Shown here: positions 45,198 through 54,258 of the stretch, piece by piece | Position numbering within the stretch: position 1 is the stretch's first letter | Layout of the letters: the number at the start of each line of letters is the position of its first letter | Source: JTS-RE37 sp041744575 | Lineage (GTDB): Bacteria > Bacteroidota > Bacteroidia > Flavobacteriales > Flavobacteriaceae | Length of the DNA: 64,000 bases | NCBI GenBank assembly: GCA_041744575.1 | Contig: JBGTKP010000045.1 | Span: forward strand, 62,001 to 126,000 | Direction: 5' to 3' | Notes under the pieces: generated by a model | What the model saw: only the letters and a program-made list of their open reading frames with translations | The model's database searches: none | What the model was told of the DNA's origin: nothing | Made by a program: the position numbers and the translations under genes

Positions 45198-48100
45198 ATG
45201 ACAGCAAAAATAAAACTAGGGCCTGAAACTCAGTATGCCGTACGTGGCAAGGTGGTCACTTTCAATGAAAGTTCTGAAATTATTGATGACGGTGTTTTAT
45301 ATATCAGGAAGGATAGAATTATTGCCGTTACCCCTTATAAGGATGCAGCCCCTGAAGGCTTTATTAAATCCGAGGCCATTCAGTGTGGCGGTACCATCTA
45401 TCCGGGAATGATCGAACTTCACAACCACCTGAGTTATAATATCATCCCCCTTTGGGACGTTCCGAAGGCCTATGGTCACCGAGGGCAATGGGGTTCCGGT
45501 GACCTGTATAGAAAGATGATCACCGGACCCCTGAATGTGCTGGGGCATATCGATGGTTATTTGCAGGCCATTGTGCGGTTTGTGGAGTGCAGGTTGCTTT
45601 TTTCCGGGGTCACGACTTCACAGGGCATTACCCTGGCAAGCCATGGGGGGATCACGAAATTGTATAAAGGTATTATTCGAAATGTAGAACAGACGGGGGA
45701 TAAGGATCTGCCCTCTGCAGACACTAAAATAGCTGATATTGACGATGCCAAAAAGTTATTGGGGCATCTGGAAAGGAGCAGTTGTTATTTGCTCCACCTT
45801 GCTGAAGGAACACAGGAAAAAGCCAACAAACACTTCAGGGCGCTGCAACTGCCGAATTCGATAAGTTATGCCATTACTGATTCCCTAGTGGGGATACATT
45901 CAGTAGGTCTTTTTTCTGATGATTTCAGGATATTGGGTCAGCAAAAAGGTGGAATGGTATGGTCGCCCATGTCAAACCTGTTGCTCTACGGCGTAACAGC
46001 CGATATTGCCGCTGCTCGTCAACACGGGGTACTTATTGGCCTGGGATCAGACTGGACACCGAGTGGAAGTAAGAATCTGCTGGAAGAACTCAAAGTGGCC
46101 AAACTCGTCAGCGATCAGAAGGGCGGAGTATTTAAGGATGAGGAATTATGTCGGATGACCAATACCAATGCGGCCCGCATGCTGAAATGGCAGGATCATC
46201 TGGGTACTTTGGCCGCGAGGAAGAAAGCAGATTTTCTCGTTTTGTCGGGAAAGGGAGATGAGGAATATACCCGGCTGGTTGAAGCACGCGAATCGGGTGT
46301 CACCTGGACGGTAATTGACGGGGTGCCACGTTGTGGGTTAAAACGGCTTATGGAAAAGTTCGAACTTGATCTGGAAGAGGTGCGTCTGGGTTCGGTCAAG
46401 CGTTACCTCTATCTGACCGAATCATCAGAGGATAACCCCATAGAAGTCAATCTCAAGTTTGAAAAAGCTCGTGAAATATTGGAAAAAGGAATGAGAAACC
46501 TGCCCTCTTTAACGCGACAGTTAGAGGAGAATGGTTCGCTTGGCATCTTCGGAGGCGCGGCATCTGCCGATGGCAGTGGGTCCCTCTGGTTTATAGATCC
46601 GGAACATGAAGACCATGGCCATAGACATCATATTCCGATTCAGGGGATTGATTCTGCAGGGATTGTCTTTGAATCCGCAACCCCATTGTCTCAGTTGATT
46701 GTAGAACCGCGGACCCTTGATAAAGCGACGGTATTGGAGGATTCCGGACATTTTAAAAAGTTGGCCGTACAGCGTAACCTGCCCGATTATGTCAAAACAA
46801 GACTGCCAGCCTATTACGGCCAGAAGATCAGCATCAGCGATGCCATACGTGAAAAGGCCAATCCAGGATTTGAAACAGGCTCACAATTTGATTATGTAGT
46901 GACTTTGGCTACGTTTAGAAAGACCCAGGGATATATGGATATGGGAGATAAACTCAACGTGATCGATCAGGCCATTCGGGTACTTCAAATGGCCTATGTT
47001 CACCTGGCCCAGAAGTCGGCACTTTATGCAGCCAATCCCGTGCTGCGCTTACAGGTGATTAAACAGGAACTCCAGGCAGGATTATACAGGAATGATGGAG
47101 AACTTGATTTTCACGAGCGGATTATTGATGTATTCAATTCGATTCGTGATCTGCATACCATGTATCAACTCCCAATGCCCTATAAGGATAAAGTCGCCTT
47201 TCTTCCTTTTTTTGTGGAACAATATCATGATGAAGAAGGACCGCGATTTATTGTTTCCAAAGTCCTGGGGAAACCTGAGCTTCCTTTCAAGCCCGGAGTT
47301 TTTATTACCCATTGGAATGGAGCTTCAATTGAAAAAGCCATTTTAAACAATGCCAAAAAGCATGCGGGAAGCAATGACGAAGCCCGTTTTGCACGTGGAT
47401 TGGATAGCCTGACTTTTCGTCCCCTGGCAGTAATGTTGCCCCCGGGGGAGGATTGGGTTTCCGTGCGATATCTGGATGGTAAGGGTAGGGCTCACAACCG
47501 CAAATTCGACTGGTATGTGGGATCTGTCCATTCCGGTATCTGGAACAACCTGGAGAATGAACAGGCGATATCAAAACTGAGCTCCTGCGCCGGATACGAC
47601 TATACCACCGAATTGGTGCATAAGACCAAATTGCATTTTTTTGCGCCTGATGTTGCCCAAAAAGTCTTTCAGGCTGATAAGAAAGCGCTGCAAAATGGAG
47701 AAACTCAGGAGGCTGATGAATTTGCAGCCCATTTTAAAACGATGCGACCTGCGGAGGATATCGGTTATATCCGGATCTATAGCTTTAATACTACCCGTCC
47801 CAAAGATTTTGCCAAACATTTTAAGCACTTACTGGCATCTTTCAGGACGGACAAAGTCATCATAGATATTCGCAATAATGGGGGTGGCCATATCTGGGCG
47901 TCGGAATTCGTTTTACAAACCCTTAAAAAAAAGCCTATTACCCCGCAAAATGCACAGTTCATCAATTCTGAAGTAACCGAAACCATTTGCCGCATCCATT
48001 CGCCATCGGCGGTTTTAAAAGAATTGGATTTAGGCAGTTGGTATGCAACATTGCCCAACATTCGTCATACGGGAACCGCTTTTTCCATTGAGTATCCCAT

Positions 48101-48527
48101 TACCCCTTTTAAAGAATTTAAGACCTTAAAAGCGGATCGGAATTATAAGGCCGTCCTTATCACGGATGCGCTTTGTTACAGTGCCAGTGATATTTTTGCC
48201 GCTGGTTTCCAGGATGAAAACATAGGGAGGATCCTGGGAGTTCATAAAAATACAGGCGCAGGTGGGGCCAATGTCTGGACCCATTCCCTGCTCCACCACC
48301 TGACCAAGGACGAAACAGGCCAGTCCCATTTTTTCCGGCCTTTGGAATATGGTGCAGACATCAGGGTGGCGATCCGCCGAACATTGAGAAACGGGGTCAA
48401 TCGCGGCGTACCGTTGGAAGATCTGGGAATTGTTCCTGATGAATTATGCCACCTCACCAGGAATGATCTGCTTTATAAAAACCGAGATCTTATGGCCAAA
48501 GCAATAGACATGGTCAATAAGCTTTAG
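45198..48527 (+). CDS. Amidohydrolase-S41 peptidase fusion
   Basis: An 1109-residue two-enzyme fusion. Residues 1-400 form a metal-dependent amidohydrolase of the ATZ/TRZ-like type: HNH at 75-77 (MIELHNHLSY), a histidine near 200 (LLHLAEGT), one near 234 (VGIHSVGLF) and the metal aspartate in GSDWTPSG near 282. A linker of mixed helix follows. The C-terminal 300 residues form an S41 (tail-specific/tricorn-core type) serine peptidase with VIIDIRNNGGGHIWASEF near 890 and the catalytic Ser995 in ALCYSASDIFAAGFQD. No signal peptide is present, although most S41 peptidases are exported. Tight coupling to the UDG-like gene suggests a joint function. Confidence 0.8.
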   Translation: MTAKIKLGPETQYAVRGKVVTFNESSEIIDDGVLYIRKDRIIAVTPYKDAAPEGFIKSEAIQCGGTIYPGMIELHNHLSYNIIPLWDVPKAYGHRGQWGSGDLYRKMITGPLNVLGHIDGYLQAIVRFVECRLLFSGVTTSQGITLASHGGITKLYKGIIRNVEQTGDKDLPSADTKIADIDDAKKLLGHLERSSCYLLHLAEGTQEKANKHFRALQLPNSISYAITDSLVGIHSVGLFSDDFRILGQQKGGMVWSPMSNLLLYGVTADIAAARQHGVLIGLGSDWTPSGSKNLLEELKVAKLVSDQKGGVFKDEELCRMTNTNAARMLKWQDHLGTLAARKKADFLVLSGKGDEEYTRLVEARESGVTWTVIDGVPRCGLKRLMEKFELDLEEVRLGSVKRYLYLTESSEDNPIEVNLKFEKAREILEKGMRNLPSLTRQLEENGSLGIFGGAASADGSGSLWFIDPEHEDHGHRHHIPIQGIDSAGIVFESATPLSQLIVEPRTLDKATVLEDSGHFKKLAVQRNLPDYVKTRLPAYYGQKISISDAIREKANPGFETGSQFDYVVTLATFRKTQGYMDMGDKLNVIDQAIRVLQMAYVHLAQKSALYAANPVLRLQVIKQELQAGLYRNDGELDFHERIIDVFNSIRDLHTMYQLPMPYKDKVAFLPFFVEQYHDEEGPRFIVSKVLGKPELPFKPGVFITHWNGASIEKAILNNAKKHAGSNDEARFARGLDSLTFRPLAVMLPPGEDWVSVRYLDGKGRAHNRKFDWYVGSVHSGIWNNLENEQAISKLSSCAGYDYTTELVHKTKLHFFAPDVAQKVFQADKKALQNGETQEADEFAAHFKTMRPAEDIGYIRIYSFNTTRPKDFAKHFKHLLASFRTDKVIIDIRNNGGGHIWASEFVLQTLKKKPITPQNAQFINSEVTETICRIHSPSAVLKELDLGSWYATLPNIRHTGTAFSIEYPITPFKEFKTLKADRNYKAVLITDALCYSASDIFAAGFQDENIGRILGVHKNTGAGGANVWTHSLLHHLTKDETGQSHFFRPLEYGADIRVAIRRTLRNGVNRGVPLEDLGIVPDELCHLTRNDLLYKNRDLMAKAIDMVNKL

Positions 48528-48789
48528 TCTCTTTTCAATGCTTGTAATATTACAGGATTTTGGTTTGGGACAAGACAGGGAAACCGGCAGTACTTCCAAA
48601 TTCTGAATTTGAATAGGAGGGTAACGTACGATTTTCTGACCTGTTTTTTATAGAGGGTTCTCCAGATATTTTCAGGCGGTTGTGCCCAATAATTCTGATA
48701 AAGGGCACGACAAAGTTGAGTATATTTAAAGGTGCGGGTAATGGAGCCCGAAAAGGACTGACTACCATCCATCTAAATATTAAATTTAA

Positions 48790-49574
48790 ATGGCAATATC
48801 TAAATCGATTGTGCTCATTCACGGAAATTTTGTGAATGACAAAAGCTGGGCGGAATGGAAGTTCTGTCTGGAACGAAAAGGATATAATGTATATGCACCG
48901 GCCAACCCGGGTCATGAAGGTCATCCTGCAGAACGGAGAGCAAAAGTCCACCCTCATCTCGTCAGAACGGGGTTTACAGATGTAGTTCACAATATTGTAA
49001 AATTAATAGATGCACTCCCCGAAAAACCATTGGCAATTGGCCACTCTATGGCAGGGATGGCGACATTGAAATTGTTGGAAATGGGAAAAGCCGCCGCCGG
49101 AGTAAGCATCGACGGTGCCCCGCCGAAGAATGGTTTTTCACCCTTTCAAACGCTAAAAACTGTTCTGCCGGCCCTCGGATTTTTTTCTTTTGACAAGTAT
49201 TATAAGGGGAGTCGTAAATGGTATGACTATGCATTTTTCAATACCCTGGCAGATGCAGAAAAGGAAAAGGCCTTCGAAAAATACGCCGTACCCGAAAGCT
49301 ATAAGGTCAGTCAGCAATTGGTAATGAATTCCTTTTCAAATATTGATTTCAGCAAACCTCATGCCCGAATTTTGTTTATAGGTGGTGGCAGCGATCATAT
49401 TTTCCCTCCCAAACTTACCAAAACGATAGCCGGCAGGATAAGGATGTTAACAGCAAAGTCGATTTAAAAATATTTGAAGGTAAAAGCCATTTTCTATGCG
49501 GGGAACCGGGTTGGGAAAAGATCGCTGATTTTATTTTGGATTGGTATGAAAATCAGTCTCATGCGGATAAATAA
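48790..49574 (+). pseudogene. Alpha/beta hydrolase, frameshifted near the C-terminus
   Basis: The first frame encodes an alpha/beta hydrolase with the oxyanion segment VLIHGNF and the nucleophile elbow GHSMAG (Ser86), but stops at 49467. From about 49437 the next frame carries the missing C-terminus, including KIFEGKSHFLCGEPGWEKIADFILDW with the catalytic histidine (codon 49488-49490), and stops at 49574. The join needs a single lost base near 49435. Family members have this His in a SHF motif at just this place, so the gene is either recently broken or the assembly has an error here. No function is known; the neighbours are TIR and amidohydrolase genes. Confidence 0.75.
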
Positions 49575-49769
49575 AATTACAAGGCACATTCTTATATTTT
49601 TTCCTTGGTAGCGCGCTGAGGCATTTGTTTCATCAGATGTTGAACCAATCATATTCACAGGACAATATGTGTTCCGAAATCAAAATTCAGATGCCTTGTC
49701 ATATTAAATTTTGTAACAATCAATACCGAGCGCCAGTTTTACTGTTACTTGGAATAAACTTTCTTTAGC

Positions 49770-50822
49770 ATGCAGGAAAGTGACGTCAAACCGGCCATTT
49801 ACATCTCCTATGCCTGGGGTTCCGCAAGCGAGGCGATAGCCGAATCAATAGAAGAAGAGTTCAGAAAAAGGGGCCTCCATATTATCAGGGACAAAAACGA
49901 TCTTGGATACAAAGGCAAGATCAAAGATTTTATGGAGCAGATCGGCCGCGGCAAATACGTGATCCTTATTATCAGCAATAAGTACCTGCACTCGGAAAAT
50001 TGTATGTTCGAACTTTTACAGATTTTCAGGAACGAGGATTTTTACGAACGTATTTTTCCGGTGGTATTGGATGAGGTGAGAATCGCCAAAGCCACGGACA
50101 GGCTTGAACTGATGAAGTATTGGGAAAATGAGGCGGCCAATCTGGATAAAAAGATCAGGGAGTTAAAAGAACTTTCTAATATTCAAGGGGTAACAGATGA
50201 TCTCAACCTCTATACCGAGATCAGAAACAACATGGCGAGGCTTACCAATATTTTAAAGGACATCAATACCCTGAATACAGACCGTCATATAAAGTCTGAT
50301 TTCCAACAACTGTTTAGCTTAATACAAAGTAAGGTCCGGGCTGACAGTGGAGGTAAAACCAGAAAGAAGGTAATTAAATATATTGCCCTGGCAATAGTAA
50401 TAATTTTATTCCTTGCAGGCATATTTAAGGTAGTTGACTATGGGATTCATTTGCAGGACAAGTCGGTCTATAATGACAGTAATGCTGCTGCCGGAACAAA
50501 GTACGATTCGCTTCAGATCTTAGAAGAAGCGTCAAAAAAGGATTCCGTCAAAAAAGAAGTGGTTGCAAAGGAAAAAGTCGATTTCGGGCCCTCCGAAGTG
50601 TGGTATATTGTGGAGTTAATTGTACCTTCGGGTATGGCCCAAACGGACGTATTCGTGGATAAAAAACAGGCTGAGGTAGTAGAAAGAAGCCTTATATCAA
50701 TAAAAGTACGGGTCAGGAAAAAAAACGGCAGCCACCATTTTGAAATTTCGGACGGTGCGGAGACTTGTTTCACCGATAGAATGATTTCAAACAACAACGA
50801 GCGATTGACCCTATGCGACTAA
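49770..50822 (+). CDS. Membrane-anchored TIR protein
   Basis: A 350-residue protein with an N-terminal TIR domain (AIYISYAWGSASEAIAESIEEEF; Glu81 in CMFELLQIF). A helical stretch at 110-180 could form a coiled coil, a membrane helix at about 206-228 (YIALAIVIILFLAGIFKVV) follows, and a short C-terminal extracytoplasmic segment (about 270-350) has the look of a small beta domain. It is the third TIR-membrane-outer-domain protein of the island. The next gene encodes a secreted protein 127 bases downstream. Confidence 0.84.
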   Translation: MQESDVKPAIYISYAWGSASEAIAESIEEEFRKRGLHIIRDKNDLGYKGKIKDFMEQIGRGKYVILIISNKYLHSENCMFELLQIFRNEDFYERIFPVVLDEVRIAKATDRLELMKYWENEAANLDKKIRELKELSNIQGVTDDLNLYTEIRNNMARLTNILKDINTLNTDRHIKSDFQQLFSLIQSKVRADSGGKTRKKVIKYIALAIVIILFLAGIFKVVDYGIHLQDKSVYNDSNAAAGTKYDSLQILEEASKKDSVKKEVVAKEKVDFGPSEVWYIVELIVPSGMAQTDVFVDKKQAEVVERSLISIKVRVRKKNGSHHFEISDGAETCFTDRMISNNNERLTLCD

Positions 50823-50949
50823 AGTAGCGGTAGATCCGCACTTTACATTTTGTTCCCCCATGACATTTTAAAACCGGAATTGCCTCTGGTCGGAAGACCC
50901 TGAGGTAAACTGCACTCGATTCGGAAGTGTTTTTTGGAGATGTAACCCA

Positions 50950-51975
50950 ATGATTCAATTTGATAATTGTATGCAATTTTTAATAGTCCTCCTGCTTGGT
51001 ATATCACCTTATAGTGGGCATTCTTTGGCAACTCCTGCAGCCGATAACGACTCCGTGGTGTATGTATGGGATTTTAGTGTTAGTGATCCCACACTGAAAA
51101 CAGTAGCCGGCATGCTTACGAATGATTTTGAGACGGAATTAATTAATTCGGGACTGTATACTGTGCTTGAACGCAGGCGGTTTAACCGTGTTTTGGCGCA
51201 ACAGGACCTTCAGGATAAAATAGCGGAAATACAAAATTTGCCTGCTGTTTCAATGGATAGCCTTAAGGCCATCAGGGCAGGGGTAGTCATTTTTGGGGAA
51301 GTAAAGGATGATATTGACAGTGGCGTGTATGAAGTCACTGTAATTTTCCAAAAATTAAACGAAGTGATTTTGAGAAAAGGCAGTATCCTTATTGGACGGG
51401 GCCTGATCGCAGATAATCAAACAAGGAAAAAGTTCATGAAAGATCTGGTGGAGCAGGTACATTCCAAAGAACGTATGGCCGCAAAAAAGGAACAGTATGA
51501 TCTGGTATCAAAAATTTTGGCCGCCTATATGTTAAGGGTCAAAGATGTTCAGAAGGATTTTCAGGACATCGCACGCTTTGCTCTTAAGGATCAGGCTTAC
51601 TTTAATGAACTGGCTGAGACGATATTTGCGTACAACGACATTTTTAGTGATATCAATGATAACAGGGGTCAATATCAAATGGATTTCAATAAGGAATGGA
51701 AGGAGCCTGCAGGGCCGGAATTGGAGGAGATCTTTCAGGGTATTTTGGATAACATTCACAAAACCTACATCCTGAAACTGGATAAAGTAAAAACGGCCAT
51801 ATGGGATTACAGCGAAAGCAAAGCCGGCCAAAGTGAAAAGAAAAAAATGAAGGACAAGATCATTTCAGACGTGAGGGAAACCACCGATGACCTGAAAAGA
51901 CAGCTGGATGTGATGGACTTGAAAATAAATATATTTCTCGCTCACCTTAAGGATAAAATGAGGGAGCAGGACTGA
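50950..51975 (+). CDS. Secreted CsgG-like/FlgO-like protein
   Basis: A 341-residue exported protein. After a signal peptide (MQFLIVLLLGISPYSGHSLA; the ATG at 50971 may be the true start) comes a domain like the CsgG/TolB N-terminal fold: VVYVWDFSVSDPTLKTVAGMLTNDFETELINSGLYTVLERRRFNRVLAQQDL. The motif of a protein family that assembles or senses at the outer membrane is therefore present. The rest (about 170-341) is highly helical and charged, with coiled-coil character. It would be periplasmic and could contact the outer domain of the TIR protein encoded upstream. Confidence 0.65.
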   Translation: MIQFDNCMQFLIVLLLGISPYSGHSLATPAADNDSVVYVWDFSVSDPTLKTVAGMLTNDFETELINSGLYTVLERRRFNRVLAQQDLQDKIAEIQNLPAVSMDSLKAIRAGVVIFGEVKDDIDSGVYEVTVIFQKLNEVILRKGSILIGRGLIADNQTRKKFMKDLVEQVHSKERMAAKKEQYDLVSKILAAYMLRVKDVQKDFQDIARFALKDQAYFNELAETIFAYNDIFSDINDNRGQYQMDFNKEWKEPAGPELEEIFQGILDNIHKTYILKLDKVKTAIWDYSESKAGQSEKKKMKDKIISDVRETTDDLKRQLDVMDLKINIFLAHLKDKMREQD

Positions 51976-52011
51976 ACGCAGATACCCATTTTTAACTTAA
52001 AACGACTACTA

Positions 52012-52434
52012 ATGAAAATCGTACACGTAATGAGAATTAATCTCCTGGCAGCATGTGTTTTAATTTTGACAGATTGTGGCTCCGATGAGGCAGGGATCGC
52101 TTTTATTCCCAGTTTTAATGCCACATGGGCGGTGGATGACACCAATGGGGAGTACCGTATGGATCTTCAGCCCGATGAAGCCAACCAAAATGTACCTTCC
52201 GGGGTTTTCGAAGGGGAAGAACAAAATGACAACGATTCCAACCTGGATGGGAATCCGCTTTCCGGCACCTTCAATGGATTGGATATAGAATTTACTATTG
52301 TAAGGGATTCGGGGGATCCAAGCCAGAATGTAAAGTATACAGGTACAATGGAGCCCATAAGCGATACAAATAATCGTATCATCAAAATTACTTTGACTTC
52401 TCCGGAAGGAAACCTGGTGTTAGTGCCATTGTAG
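52012..52434 (+). CDS. Small lipoprotein of unknown function
   Basis: A 140-residue lipoprotein with a signal peptide and lipobox (LILTDCGSDE, Cys22). The mature part is acidic and probably all-beta (ATWAVDDTNGEYRMDLQ, IEFTIVRDSGD, YTGTMEPISDTNN), like a small lipocalin-type or Ig-type domain. No family is recognised. It follows the CsgG-like gene by 36 bases and is probably in the same unit. Confidence 0.65.
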   Translation: MKIVHVMRINLLAACVLILTDCGSDEAGIAFIPSFNATWAVDDTNGEYRMDLQPDEANQNVPSGVFEGEEQNDNDSNLDGNPLSGTFNGLDIEFTIVRDSGDPSQNVKYTGTMEPISDTNNRIIKITLTSPEGNLVLVPL

Positions 52435-52945
52435 AGGCACTATTTATAATAACTGCCATTTTAAAGTTAGCACTTAATTGTTCCCCGCACTATTTCTTGG
52501 CCGGCGTTTTCAATTAAATATAATGGAAGTAACATGGGTTAGAATTTCACCAATTCCATATTGGTATTTTACAGCTCCAGGGCAGCCAGCTTTTCATGAC
52601 CTTTCGCACATTCCTGCCGCCATTCTTTTAGACGAAGTTCTAATTTTGCTTTCATTTGGAGGCATTTAATTATACTATGACCGTCTGGAATGCCACTTTT
52701 GTTTTCCTGATGACTATTCTGTGAGAAAAGATAGAGTAGCTCAAAGTGATGCAGGGGAACGGAGAAAAAGTAGGTGCACAGCTGCAATTTTTTAATACGT
52801 CTGTTCCGGGTTGACCTTGAAAAGTTTCGGTGGATGCAAGTGCTTTTTTATCTGCTAATTATCTGACAATTTAATACAGGCATTTCGGTTTTTTATAACA
52901 TAAATTTATTATATTTAATGTACTAATCTCTTAATTCAATCGGCT
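52435..52945. other. Intergenic region between lipoprotein gene and Ig-like operon
   Basis: 511 bases with no confirmed gene. A 72-codon minus-strand frame (52569-52787) ends in a charged helix-like segment MKAKLELRLKEWRQEC and may be a decayed gene tail, but its N-terminal half looks non-coding. The last 100 bases are very AT-rich (TATATTTA at 52912) and likely contain the promoter of the operon starting at 52946. Confidence 0.4.
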
Positions 52946-53425
52946 ATGGGAGCGCCAACCATTCCTAAAACCTATACCCACCACCTGCGCCCTGATAAGA
53001 CCTTTGATGTTGATTCCAACCTCACAGGGGGATTTACTGCCACACATGCAGGTTTGATCGGGACACAGCTTTCCGGCAGTGTGGAAAATAAACTAAGCGG
53101 CAAACTGGAAACGGATAACGTGCTGAAACTTAAAGGAGATCCGAAAGAACCGGTAAGCACAGACAGCAAGATAGAAGTATTGAACCTTCCCAGGTTTACA
53201 TTGCAGGATATTAAAGACATGATGAAAAATCGGGTCAGGATCCCTAATTATTCCAACGTCTGCTTTAAAATGCTTGGGATTGAAGTATTTAGTATTTGCC
53301 TGAGCGGCGAAGGCCAGATTATCACCGAGCCTTATGTTCCAAATGCCTCTGAAAAATGTGAGGAAGAACCATGTTGCGAACCTGATACGCGGCCCTTCCC
53401 TGAACGAAAACCCCCAAAATCTTAG
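52946..53425 (+). CDS. Uncharacterised protein, first gene of the Ig-like/prenyl operon
   Basis: A 159-residue cytoplasmic protein I do not recognise. It has a serine/glycine/leucine-rich N-terminal half with repeating beta-type patterns (QLSGSVENKLSGKLETDNVLKLKG is its core), then LNLPRFTLQDIKDMMKNRVRIP, and a C-terminal tail rich in Cys, Glu and Pro (CEEEPCCEPD). A paired-cysteine segment also occurs in the third gene of the operon (GDCCPPKQTCPPHC), so these proteins may share a metal or disulfide feature. It precedes the next gene by 26 bases. Confidence 0.65.
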   Translation: MGAPTIPKTYTHHLRPDKTFDVDSNLTGGFTATHAGLIGTQLSGSVENKLSGKLETDNVLKLKGDPKEPVSTDSKIEVLNLPRFTLQDIKDMMKNRVRIPNYSNVCFKMLGIEVFSICLSGEGQIITEPYVPNASEKCEEEPCCEPDTRPFPERKPPKS

Positions 53426-53451
53426 GATGAAGAAGTTTAATATATCTGCCT

Positions 53452-54258
53452 ATGCTAACCAAGGTCGACGATTCAGCACTGGACAAACTTTCCATACGCG
53501 ATGAGGAAATTATCCTGAACGGCCCCCCCGGCCACATGGTGGGTAACATTCTGTTACAAAACCCCCTTGATATTCCTTTAAAAATTAAGAACATCACTAT
53601 GCAGGATGTCAAAAAAACCAGGGGCAAAAAGACTTCCTCCGAATATAATCCACAGTTAATACTGAATACCAGATTTGATGCACGTGAGCAACGGTTGGAA
53701 CCAATTAATCTTTCCTTACCCTACGACACTCCGCCGGGAAACTATGAAAAATTGATCCAGGTTGGCGGTAAGGATCGTAAAGTCAGATTGATTGTTCAGC
53801 CCACCATTGAAATTGCGGTTCATCCGGATGAATTTACCTTTCAGGACAGCCATCCCGGGACAGTGCATCTTGCCACCCTGACGGTCATTAATTTGGGCAA
53901 CCTTCCCTTTCAAATACCTGAAATAAAACACGTTGCCGCTCTCGATATGGATTATCTGTGCAGGGCTTTAGGGATCGCATTCCGTGAAAAGGATACAGAG
54001 GGACTCACCGCGACCCTGGACCGGGCTACACAAAATATCAAAGAGAACCTAACCAACTGGGCGGATACCAGGGTAACGGAAGCCGGAAAGATCCTGGAGC
54101 CGGGAGACAGTATGGTCGTGAACTTGAAAATTACAATGCCAAAAAATGCAAATGCTTACAATGACTACAGTGGCAATGTAAGGTTTTGGGACAAGGACTT
54201 GTCATTTGTGGTCAAATCTCATACGAATGCCGTTAAATCAAAAAAAGATGCGAAATAA
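53452..54258 (+). CDS. Protein with two Ig-like domains
   Basis: A 268-residue protein without signal peptide. The two halves look like Ig-like beta sandwiches of the COG1470/NEW1 type. The first (about 20-125) has NILLQNPLDIPLKIKNI and ends with the strand pattern TPPGNYEKLIQVGGKDRKVRLIV. The second (about 125-260) has VHLATLTVINLGNLPFQIPEI and GDSMVVNLKITMP. A PGxY turn before the last strands recurs in the other Ig-like proteins of the operon. Function is unknown; context suggests a structural or adaptor role beside isoprenoid enzymes. Confidence 0.65.
   Translation: MLTKVDDSALDKLSIRDEEIILNGPPGHMVGNILLQNPLDIPLKIKNITMQDVKKTRGKKTSSEYNPQLILNTRFDAREQRLEPINLSLPYDTPPGNYEKLIQVGGKDRKVRLIVQPTIEIAVHPDEFTFQDSHPGTVHLATLTVINLGNLPFQIPEIKHVAALDMDYLCRALGIAFREKDTEGLTATLDRATQNIKENLTNWADTRVTEAGKILEPGDSMVVNLKITMPKNANAYNDYSGNVRFWDKDLSFVVKSHTNAVKSKKDAK

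Noticed and set aside
52569..52787. 72-codon minus-strand frame with a helix-like C-terminal end
   Set aside because: Only the last 30 codons look protein-like and no family is recognised. It may be a gene remnant but cannot be supported.
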